From contig NVXN01000002.1 in NCBI GenBank assembly GCA_002733915.1, positions 112,765 to 119,267 of the forward strand: 6,503 nt of DNA, read 5' to 3'. Positions 1 to 5,694 of this stretch are shown here, one piece after another. The DNA is from Aequorivita sp. Lineage in GTDB: Bacteria; Bacteroidota; Bacteroidia; Flavobacteriales; Flavobacteriaceae. Positions within the stretch are counted from its first letter, which is position 1, and the number at the start of each line of letters is the position of its first letter. The position numbers and the translations under genes were made by a program. A model generated the notes under the pieces. That model saw nothing but the letters and a program-made list of their open reading frames with translations. It made no database searches and was not told where the DNA came from.

Positions 1-750
1 CAAACCAGCGCCCAAAATTTTTCCAGATTTTAAAGCCGAAACCAAATCTACAGTAATCACACTTTTGCCACGGGCAGTATTGATAAGCCAAAACGGCTTT
101 GAAAATGAATTAATAAATTCTGAATTCACCATTTTGTCCGTCAACGGTGTCCAGGGTGTATGAAGGCTCAGTACATCAGCTTTTTGCTGAAGTTCTTTCA
201 GTGGAACCTGTTTTGCATTTTCATCGCCCACATTTTCCTTTATATCGAAACAAAGCACTTCACAATTAAAACCACCAAGTTTTTTTGCGAAAGCTTTGCC
301 CATATTGCCGTAACCGATGATTCCAACGGTTTTCCCGTCCAGTTCTATCCCACGGTTGGCTTCACGGTTCCACAAACCATTTTTAACCTCTCTGTCAGCT
401 TTATTTAGATTATTGAATAATGAAAGAAGCATTCCCAACGCATGTTCGCCAACAGCGTTCCTGTTGCCTTCGGGAGCGGAGATTAACTTAATTCCAAGTT
501 TTTCTGCATATTCCGTATCAATACTTTCCAAACCGGCGCCCACTCGTGCAATAAATTTCAGGTTTTTGGAAGCATCGAGAAATTGTCTATCAATATTGAA
601 GCGGCTTCTTATTACAATTCCATCATACTTTGAAATAATTTCTTCAACTTCAGATTTTGAAGATTTGTAGTTTTTTTCATTCGAAAATCCTGCGTCCTCA
701 AGTATTTTCAATAATAGAGGATGATTGCTATCGAGGTGAAGAATTTTCAT
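1..750 (-). CDS. D-2-hydroxyacid dehydrogenase, phosphoglycerate dehydrogenase-like (3' end beyond window)
   Basis: NAD-dependent oxidoreductase of the D-2-hydroxyacid dehydrogenase family, likely cytosolic. The first 250 residues are visible and the C-terminus is cut by the left edge. The order fits the family: an N-terminal substrate-domain half (about 1-95), with ARVGAGLESID at 68-78 before the crossover, then the Rossmann domain with GYGNMG at 146-151. Asp169 ends the second strand (CFDI), which favours NAD over NADP. NTARG at 224-228 carries the family's substrate-binding arginine (Arg227). The later catalytic Glu and His lie off the window. The ATG at 748-750 lies 3 nt after the cupin stop, so the two genes are probably co-transcribed. 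The EGNRNAVGEHALGMLL stretch resembles proteins annotated as phosphoglycerate dehydrogenase (serine synthesis) in Bacteroidota. Substrate cannot be decided from sequence alone; glyoxylate/hydroxypyruvate reductase or another 2-hydroxyacid enzyme is possible, so no symbol is given. Confidence 0.9.
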   Translation of the reverse strand, partial: MKILHLDSNHPLLLKILEDAGFSNEKNYKSSKSEVEEIISKYDGIVIRSRFNIDRQFLDASKNLKFIARVGAGLESIDTEYAEKLGIKLISAPEGNRNAVGEHALGMLLSLFNNLNKADREVKNGLWNREANRGIELDGKTVGIIGYGNMGKAFAKKLGGFNCEVLCFDIKENVGDENAKQVPLKELQQKADVLSLHTPWTPLTDKMVNSEFINSFSKPFWLINTARGKSVITVDLVSALKSGKILGAGL

Positions 751-753
751 CTT

Positions 754-1119
754 TTAGATTTTGGGGTATTCGGCAACAGTTTTTTCAGAAGTTACATTGC
801 CGGTGTGTTTGGTTGAAATTTTTTCAAAAAGAAGCACATGCACCTCTTCGCCATTTTGCGTTTTTGGACAATGCTCTACACCTTTGGGAACGACTATTAT
901 TTCGCCTTCGGAAACTATCTCAACCTTATCGCGAAAATGCATTTCCAAAGTTCCTTTTTGCACAAAAAATAGTTCGTCCTCTTCCTCGTGTTTGTGCCAT
1001 ACAAATTCATCTTTTAATTTTGCCAAAAGCAGCTGCATGGTATCCACAACCGCTATTTGGTGCGGATGCCAATGTTCTTTGAACGTTGAAAACTTATCTT
1101 TGAGATTGATGGGTTGCAT
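754..1119 (-). CDS. Small single-domain cupin protein
   Basis: A 121-residue protein that is essentially one cupin beta-barrel. Numbered from the alternative GTG start one codon earlier, both cupin motifs fit exactly. Motif 1 has His43, His45, Glu50 and Gly57 (HKHEEEDELFFVQKG); motif 2 has Gly73, Pro79, Gly81 and His84 (GEIIVVPKGVEH). His43, His45, Glu50 and His84 are the expected metal ligands, so a metal-binding barrel is likely. No signal peptide or second domain is seen, so it should be cytosolic. Start choice: the preceding gene ends in TAG at 1122-1124; a GTG at 1120-1122 overlaps that stop by one base and the adjacent ATG at 1117-1119 follows it by 2 nt. The ATG is preferred. It ends 3 nt before the dehydrogenase start, suggesting translational coupling. 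Small cupins range from isomerases and dioxygenases to sugar or ligand sensors, so the reaction is unknown. Confidence 0.88.
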   Translation of the reverse strand: MQPINLKDKFSTFKEHWHPHQIAVVDTMQLLLAKLKDEFVWHKHEEEDELFFVQKGTLEMHFRDKVEIVSEGEIIVVPKGVEHCPKTQNGEEVHVLLFEKISTKHTGNVTSEKTVAEYPKI

Positions 1120-1121
1120 CA

Positions 1122-1643
1122 CTATTCGTGCTGATTCGGATTTGCGTGCGGATAGGGTATCATTTCCCTTTGCGAAAGATTTTCAATTTTGTAATAATTT
1201 TTTTCGCCACCAAACCAATATTCAATAACTGACTCATTTTCCTGCAATTGAAAAGGAAATTCCTTCTGGGTTGTATTTTGGGCTTCTTTTAAAGGATCTG
1301 CGTCCATAATCACGTCGCGTGGCGTCTCGTTTTTTAAATACCCCACAAATTGTTTTGGTTCGTTTATATTTCCTTTTGCCTCCAATATTTGGTTTCTGAA
1401 GTAGATATTTTGGATCACGACATCAGGCTCCATTTCGTTGAAAACAATATGGATATTGGTTCCCGAACCACCTTCTTTTATACCTGCAACCCAATTTTGA
1501 TAGTATGCTTCGGAAATTTTAAAGGGAGGGTTTTGCTCGAGGGTCATTTTTCCATTATTATTCTGCGCTCCGCCACAATTGGAAAAATTGAGCAACAATA
1601 AAGGCACCGTCAAAAGAAATACAATGGTTTTTATTTTTTTCAT
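1122..1643 (-). CDS. Predicted lipoprotein of unknown function
   Basis: A 173-residue protein with a clear N-terminal export signal: lysines at 2, 3 and 5, a hydrophobic core at about 7-20, then FSNC with Cys23 as the probable lipidated residue (lipobox a little unusual, with Asn just before Cys). The mature part (about 151 residues) starts CGGAQNNN and has no further membrane segment. Visible landmarks are NPPFKISEAYYQNWVAG (about 38-54), a GGSGTN turn, a beta-rich middle (IHIVFNEMEPDVVIQNIYFR) and a Tyr/Trp-rich C-terminus (YWFGGEKNYYKIENL). I recognise no named domain. It is the first gene after the ATP synthase terminator and touches the cupin gene, so it probably heads a three-gene transcript. 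The leader before the ATG is A/T-rich without a Shine-Dalgarno motif. An AATATTTG at 1658-1665 (minus strand) is one mismatch from the Bacteroidota -7 consensus TAnnTTTG, but I see no convincing -33 partner. Confidence 0.85.
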   Translation of the reverse strand: MKKIKTIVFLLTVPLLLLNFSNCGGAQNNNGKMTLEQNPPFKISEAYYQNWVAGIKEGGSGTNIHIVFNEMEPDVVIQNIYFRNQILEAKGNINEPKQFVGYLKNETPRDVIMDADPLKEAQNTTQKEFPFQLQENESVIEYWFGGEKNYYKIENLSQREMIPYPHANPNQHE

Positions 1644-1672
1644 AATTCATAAAATTACAAATATTATGCAAC

Positions 1673-1707
1673 AAAAAAGCCTTCCGAAATACGAAAGGCT
1701 CTTTTTT
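1673..1707 (-). terminator. Intrinsic terminator after the ATP synthase operon (symmetrical)
   Basis: An inverted repeat pairs 1678-1686 (AGCCTTCCG) with 1692-1700 (CGAAAGGCT) around a 5-nt loop: 8 of 9 pairs match, with one C/A mismatch. Read on the minus strand the stem is followed by a run of six T, 17 nt past the atpG stop, which places it as the operon terminator. A T-tract also follows on the plus strand, so it could work both ways, although no plus-strand gene is seen here. It separates atpG from the lipoprotein gene. Confidence 0.85.
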
Positions 1708-1724
1708 AATTGATTTTTATGATA

Positions 1725-2600
1725 TTATCCTGCCAATGCTTCCGCACCACCAACAATCTCAAGGATTTCATTGGTAATGGCAGCCTGACGTGCTTTGTTG
1801 TATTGAAGTTTCAACGCATCGCGAAGTTCGGTTGCGTTGTCGGTTGCTTTGTGCATTGCCGTCATACGTGCGCCGTGTTCACTGGCAACACTGTCACGAA
1901 GTGCTTTAAACAATTGCGTTTTCAAGCTTTTTGGAATCAACGCCTCAACAATCTCTTCTTTTGAAGGTTCAAAAATGTAGAAGGTTTCGCTGGTTTTTGC
2001 TTCCTGTCCCTCAATTCGTTTTGGAGGCAGAATTGGCAAAAACTGCTCTGTCATTACCAATTGGGTTGCAGCATTTTTAAAGTGGTTGTAAACAACTATA
2101 ATACGATCATATTTCCCTTCGGAAAAAAGAAGCATCAATTTTTCGGCGATTTCTGAAGTATTTTCAAAAGAAAGATCATCAAAAATACCATTGTTGTTTT
2201 CGATAACCGTTCCAGTTTTCTTTAGAATATCGTTTCCTTTTTTTCCAAGGGTCATAAAATCCACTTGTTTGCCAGCGTAGGTTATAGCTGCCAAATTACG
2301 TGCTTCTTTTATAATATTACTGTTGAATGCTCCCGCCAAACCACGGTTACTGGTAATGGCAACAACTAAAATTTTGTGTGCCTCGCGCTGGTCTGAATAC
2401 TTGCTTCCGGTATCGGCATCAAGCGTGGCGCTTAGGTTTTGCAAAAGTTCGGTAAGTTTTTCAGAATAGGGACGCATTGCTGTAATGGCATCCTGCGCCT
2501 TTTTCAACTTTGCAGCAGAAACCATTTTCATGGCACTGGTAATCTGCATCGTTGAGCTTACGGATGATATTCTGTTTCTAATTTCCTTTAAATTCGCCAT
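1725..2600 (-). CDS. atpG: F-type ATP synthase subunit gamma
   Basis: Central rotor shaft of the F1 sector; it turns within the alpha3-beta3 head and couples c-ring rotation to ATP synthesis. It has 291 residues, normal for the family. The N-terminal helix (NLKEIRNRISSVSSTMQIT then SAMKMVSAAKL) and the C-terminal helix are the coiled-coil parts. The C-terminal signature ITNEILEIVGGAEA lies at 275-288 and fits the PROSITE gamma pattern. The Rossmann-like middle begins near KILVVAITSNRGLAGAFN. The start is set at the ATG at 2598-2600 (MANLKEIRNRI). The frame stays open to a TTG at 2666, but those 22 extra codons are encoded by the intergenic repeat and do not resemble a gamma N-terminus. An A-rich AAAGA precedes the ATG. 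It is the last gene of the operon, 86 nt after atpA. Confidence 0.98.
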   Translation of the reverse strand: MANLKEIRNRISSVSSTMQITSAMKMVSAAKLKKAQDAITAMRPYSEKLTELLQNLSATLDADTGSKYSDQREAHKILVVAITSNRGLAGAFNSNIIKEARNLAAITYAGKQVDFMTLGKKGNDILKKTGTVIENNNGIFDDLSFENTSEIAEKLMLLFSEGKYDRIIVVYNHFKNAATQLVMTEQFLPILPPKRIEGQEAKTSETFYIFEPSKEEIVEALIPKSLKTQLFKALRDSVASEHGARMTAMHKATDNATELRDALKLQYNKARQAAITNEILEIVGGAEALAG

Positions 2601-2613
2601 TCTTTTATAGAAT

Positions 2614-2654
2614 TGAGTATTTAGTATTGAGTATTTAGTATTGAGTATTGAGAT
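2614..2654. repeat. Heptamer tandem repeat in the atpA-atpG gap
   Basis: On the plus strand the heptamers TGAGTAT and TTAGTAT alternate: 2614-2620, 2621-2627, 2628-2634, 2635-2641 and 2642-2648, followed by a partial sixth (TGAGAT). The effective period is 14 nt. It fills about half of the atpA-atpG gap, directly upstream of the atpG start, and overlaps the left arm of the hairpin at 2638-2676. Confidence 0.9.
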
Positions 2655-2676
2655 TAAATTTCTCAATACTCAATAC
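2638..2676. repeat. Perfect 16-bp inverted repeat in the atpA-atpG gap
   Basis: The arms 2638-2653 (GTATTGAGTATTGAGA) and 2661-2676 are exact reverse complements around the 7-nt loop TTAAATT. On the atp transcript this would fold into a long hairpin starting 10 nt after the atpA stop. No T-run follows on the minus strand, so it does not look like an intrinsic terminator. It may instead protect or define an RNA end, or be a short interspersed palindromic element. The composition (TATTGAG units) is unlike the neighbouring genes. Confidence 0.92.
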
Positions 2677-2686
2677 CGAAATCTAA

Positions 2687-4267
2687 CTACTTCTTATATT
2701 TCGCTGAAAGATCTGCTGCAACCGATGTCATTACATCAATTGCCTCATCTGTTAGTTTACCAGCTTTTAGATCATTAAGCGTGTCTTTGTGCTTAAGGTT
2801 CAACATTTCTAGGTAATCTCTTTCAAATTCCTTAATCTTATCTACAGGAACGTTACGCATTAGGTTTTTGGAACCTGCATAGATTACTGCAATTTGATCT
2901 TCTACCGTGTACGGATCATTTTCAGACTGCTTTAATATCTCTACGTTACGTTTTCCTTTTTCAATTACATTTAAAGTTGCAGCATCCAAATCTGATCCGA
3001 ATTTCGCAAACGCTTCCAATTCACGGAAAGCTGCTTGATCAAGTTTCAAAGTACCTGCTACCTTTTTCATCGATTTAATCTGTGCGTTACCACCCACACG
3101 CGATACCGAAATACCTACGTTAATCGCCGGACGAACACCTGCGTTGAACAAATCCCCATCAAGGAAAATCTGCCCATCGGTAATCGAAATTACGTTTGTT
3201 GGAATATACGCCGAAACGTCACCCGCTTGGGTTTCAATAATAGGAAGTGCTGTTAATGAACCTCCTCCTTTTACGATTCCTTTCAATGATTCCGGAAGGT
3301 CGTTCATTTCCTTTGCAATATCGTCATCGGCAATAACCTTCGCGGCACGCTCCAACAACCTTGAGTGAAGGAAGAACACGTCTCCAGGATATGCCTCACG
3401 TCCCGGTGGACGACGAAGCAAAAGGGAAACCTCACGGTAAGCGACCGCTTGTTTTGAAAGATCATCATAAACAATCAATGCCGGACGACCTGTATCACGG
3501 AAGTACTCACCAATTGCAGCACCTGCAAAAGGAGCATATACCTGCATAGGAGCAGGATCTGATGCGTTTGCAGCAACGATGGTTGTGTATGCCAAAGCGC
3601 CTTTTTCTTCCAGAACCTGTGCAATGTTTGCAACCGTTGAAGCTTTTTGCCCAACAGCAACATATATACAATATACAGGCTCACCTGCATCGTAAAATTC
3701 TTTTTGGTTCAAAATGGTATCGATACAAACGGTAGATTTACCAGTTTGACGGTCACCAATAACAAGCTCACGCTGGCCACGGCCCACGGGAATCATTGCA
3801 TCAATAGACTTAATACCCGTTTGAAGTGGCTCAGTTACCGGCTGGCGATAAATTACGCCCGGTGCTTTACGCTCCAATGGCATCTCGTAAGTTTCACCAG
3901 TGATTGGACCTTTACCATCGATAGGCTGACCCAATGTGTTTACCACACGGCCAACGATACCTTCACCTACTTTAAGCGAAGCGATACGTTGGGTACGTTT
4001 TACGGTTGAACCTTCTTTAATTTCTTTAGAAGGACCCAAAAGTACGATACCTACGTTGTCTTCCTCAAGGTTCAATACGATACCTTCAAGGCCGCTTTCA
4101 AAGGCCACCAATTCGCCGTATTGGGCGTTTGAAAGTCCGTATGCACGCACAATCCCGTCACCCACGGTCAACACAGTTCCTATTTCGTCCAGGGAAGCGG
4201 TAGCTTCAAAGCCTGTAAGTTGTTGCTTTAATATTGCTGATACTTCAGCTGGTTTTACTTCTGCCAT
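2687..4267 (-). CDS. atpA: F-type ATP synthase subunit alpha
   Basis: Non-catalytic nucleotide-binding subunit of F1; three copies alternate with three beta subunits in the head. It has 526 residues, slightly longer than the E. coli protein. The N-terminal beta-barrel domain covers about 25-95. The nucleotide-binding domain has the P-loop GDRQTGKST at 171-179 and the Walker B strand LIVYDD at 264-269. The ATPase alpha/beta signature [10 protein letters not shown] is at 380-389 and is followed by Arg390, the equivalent of the E. coli alpha Arg376 arginine finger that reaches into the beta catalytic site. The C-terminal helical domain follows. The ATG at 4265-4267 gives [10 protein letters not shown], whose first helix would bind delta. 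Both flanking gaps (53 nt to atpH, 86 nt to atpG) hold repeat sequences. No frameshift or missing key residue is seen. Confidence 0.99.
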   Translation of the reverse strand: MAEVKPAEVSAILKQQLTGFEATASLDEIGTVLTVGDGIVRAYGLSNAQYGELVAFESGLEGIVLNLEEDNVGIVLLGPSKEIKEGSTVKRTQRIASLKVGEGIVGRVVNTLGQPIDGKGPITGETYEMPLERKAPGVIYRQPVTEPLQTGIKSIDAMIPVGRGQRELVIGDRQTGKSTVCIDTILNQKEFYDAGEPVYCIYVAVGQKASTVANIAQVLEEKGALAYTTIVAANASDPAPMQVYAPFAGAAIGEYFRDTGRPALIVYDDLSKQAVAYREVSLLLRRPPGREAYPGDVFFLHSRLLERAAKVIADDDIAKEMNDLPESLKGIVKGGGSLTALPIIETQAGDVSAYIPTNVISITDGQIFLDGDLFNAGVRPAINVGISVSRVGGNAQIKSMKKVAGTLKLDQAAFRELEAFAKFGSDLDAATLNVIEKGKRNVEILKQSENDPYTVEDQIAVIYAGSKNLMRNVPVDKIKEFERDYLEMLNLKHKDTLNDLKAGKLTDEAIDVMTSVAADLSAKYKK

Positions 4268-4288
4268 TTTATTTCTATTTATGATTTT

Positions 4289-4314
4289 ACCCTTCGACTG
4301 CGCTCAGGGTGACA
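4289..4314. repeat. Interspersed palindromic repeat in the atpH-atpA gap
   Basis: Between the atpH stop and the atpA start lies ACCCT at 4289-4293 and AGGGT at 4306-4310 as inverted arms around TCGACTGCGCTC, followed by GACA. From memory, this sequence type (TCGACTGCGCTCAGGGTGAC) is a very common intergenic repeat in Bacteroidota and is often mistranslated as FDCAQGD-like peptides. It is G/C-rich compared with its A/T-rich surroundings. No T-run follows on the minus strand that would make it a terminator for the operon. Confidence 0.8.
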
Positions 4315-4320
4315 CAAAAA

Positions 4321-4857
4321 TTATATTGATTTACTGAATTCTCTTTTTAAATTTCCTAATTGGTTTGCGATGCTCGCGTTATACTGAATATCGCCAACAC
4401 GAAGGATAAACCCTCCAATGATTGCTGGGTCCACTTCATTTTTTAGCGTTACTTTCTCGCTTTCCGTCAATTCTTTTATTTTGGCCATCACTTTGCTCTC
4501 CAATTCTGAAGAAAGTGGAATGGCTGTAATTACCGTAGCTACTTTTACGCCTTGTTCGTCATTATAAAGATCAACAAAGCTTTTTGCTACATTGCCCAAC
4601 AATGAAGTACGTTTGTTATCCACTAAAATATTGATAAGCGAATGCGTAATTTCTGATTGTCCGCTGAAAATTTTCAGCAAAGCCTGCTTTTTATCATTGG
4701 CCTTAATTACCGGACTTTGAAGTACGGCTTGCAACTCGCGGCTGCCTTCAATGGTGTTGTAAACAGATTGCATATCGCCAAAAACAACAGCTTCTGTGTT
4801 GTTTTCGTTTGCTTTCTGCAAGATTGCTTTTGCGTATCGTATCGCTGCTCTGCTCAT
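4321..4857 (-). CDS. atpH: F-type ATP synthase subunit delta (OSCP)
   Basis: Peripheral stalk subunit that joins the top of the alpha3-beta3 head to the b dimer and keeps the head from turning. It has 178 residues, the usual size. The N-terminal helical domain (RYAKAILQKANEN near 7-19) should bind alpha. The C-terminal OSCP signature lies at about 136-155 (VTLKNEVDPAIIGGFILRVG, with the conserved GGF at 148-150), after the strand VKVATVITAIPL. The ATG at 4855-4857 starts 4 nt after the atpF stop, so translation is probably coupled to the gene for its b partner. A repeat separates its stop from atpA. Confidence 0.97.
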   Translation of the reverse strand: MSRAAIRYAKAILQKANENNTEAVVFGDMQSVYNTIEGSRELQAVLQSPVIKANDKKQALLKIFSGQSEITHSLINILVDNKRTSLLGNVAKSFVDLYNDEQGVKVATVITAIPLSSELESKVMAKIKELTESEKVTLKNEVDPAIIGGFILRVGDIQYNASIANQLGNLKREFSKSI

Positions 4858-4861
4858 TTTA

Positions 4862-5362
4862 TTAGTTTAATTTGGCTTCGCCCAACATTTCGTCTACAAG
4901 CTTTAATTGCTTGTCTTTATCAGAAAGTTCGTGTTTTACTACTTTCTCGGCAATTTCCAAAGAAAGATTTGCTACTTGTTGTTTCAATTCTGCAATGGCA
5001 GATTTCTTTTCACTCTCAATGGCAGCTTGTGCGTGTGCAATCATTTTGTCTGCTTCACCTTTAGCCTCTTCTTTTGCGTCGGCAATCATTTTTGCTTTTA
5101 TTTCGCGTGCTTCCTTCAGCATTACTTCGCGTTCAGAACGGGCTTCCTGCAAAAGTTTTTCGTTGTCAGCTTGAAGGTTTTGCATTTCCAGTTTTGCCTT
5201 TTCAGCAGAATCCAATGCATTTTTAATTCCTTCTTCACGCTCATTAACAGCATTCAAAATAGGTTTCCAAGCAAATTTGCGCAGCAACAAAAGCAACAGC
5301 ACAAAAATGATGATTTGCCAGAAGAAAAGTCCGAATGAAAAGTCGTTAACTAATTTTTCCAT
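4862..5362 (-). CDS. atpF: F-type ATP synthase subunit b
   Basis: Membrane-anchored peripheral stalk subunit, present as a dimer. It has 166 residues. There is a single transmembrane helix at about 10-27 (FGLFFWQIIIFVLLLLLL), then RKFAWKPIL at 28-36 and the conserved Arg42 (NEREEGI). A long, charged, Ala/Glu/Lys-rich helix runs from about 40 to 145 with almost no Gly or Pro and would form the right-handed coiled coil. The C-terminal part, which should contact delta, ends in EAKLN. The ATG at 5360-5362 gives MEKLVNDFSFG, a normal periplasmic N-terminus. It lies 108 nt after atpE, across a structured gap, and only 4 nt before atpH. Confidence 0.97.
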   Translation of the reverse strand: MEKLVNDFSFGLFFWQIIIFVLLLLLLRKFAWKPILNAVNEREEGIKNALDSAEKAKLEMQNLQADNEKLLQEARSEREVMLKEAREIKAKMIADAKEEAKGEADKMIAHAQAAIESEKKSAIAELKQQVANLSLEIAEKVVKHELSDKDKQLKLVDEMLGEAKLN

Positions 5363-5372
5363 ATCAATGGTC

Positions 5373-5383
5373 GCCGTAACGGC
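5373..5383 (-). promoter_or_regulatory. Short hairpin in the atpF leader
   Basis: GCCG (5373-5376) and CGGC (5380-5383) form a compact 4-bp G/C stem with a 3-nt loop, 10 nt before the atpF start codon on the minus strand. It could partly shield the atpF start. Its AGCCGTT strand (complement of 5378-5384) can also pair with the arm of the larger hairpin nearer atpE. Confidence 0.5.
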
Positions 5384-5421
5384 TATTTATTTAATTTAAA
5401 CTGTATGCTCAATTTTAATTT

Positions 5422-5460
5422 TAACAAACGGCGGTAACCAACCGTCACAGCCGTTTGCTA
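5422..5460 (-). promoter_or_regulatory. Hairpin after atpE in the c-b gap
   Basis: CAAACGGC (5425-5432) and GCCGTTTG (5450-5457) are perfect 8-bp inverted arms. They extend past one A/C mismatch by two further pairs (TA/TA at 5422-5423 and 5459-5460). The 17-nt loop can form a small inner GGT/ACC stem. On the atp transcript the hairpin starts 10 nt after the atpE stop and lacks a following T-run, so it is not a clear terminator in that direction. On the plus strand a T7 run does follow, but no plus-strand gene is present. A likely role is protecting the atpE mRNA end or partly attenuating readthrough into atpF. Confidence 0.6.
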
Positions 5461-5470
5461 GTTTTTTTGA

Positions 5471-5694
<224 letters not shown>

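Noticed and set aside
657..1228. Two plus-strand open frames over the cupin gene (657-1082 and 761-1228)
   Set aside because: They are antisense to a cupin with both motifs complete, and their translations show low-complexity Ser/Cys/Phe composition typical of shadow frames.
1645..1690. Possible promoter for the lipoprotein gene (AATATTTG at 1658-1665, minus strand)
   Set aside because: It is one mismatch from the Bacteroidota -7 consensus, but no TTG-type -33 element lies at the right distance, the upstream part would overlap the terminator, and the implied 5' leader is very short. Not strong enough to annotate.
3936..4337. Plus-strand open frame of 133 codons ending in a FDCAQGDTK peptide
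   Set aside because: It is antisense to the atpA start region, and its C-terminal peptide is the translation of the interspersed repeat at 4289-4314. No family resemblance or leader supports a gene.
4872..5338. Two plus-strand open frames (4872-5174 and 4907-5338) antisense to atpF
   Set aside because: The Ser/Ala- and Phe-rich translations are what the reverse of an Ala/Glu/Lys-rich helix gives; atpF fits its family along its whole length.
5422..5468. Plus-strand intrinsic terminator (hairpin followed by T7) in the atpE-atpF gap
   Set aside because: It has the form of a terminator for plus-strand transcription, but no plus-strand gene exists nearby and a 4-nt spacer with a mismatch separates the core stem from the T-run. 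It is treated as a structure of the minus-strand transcript.
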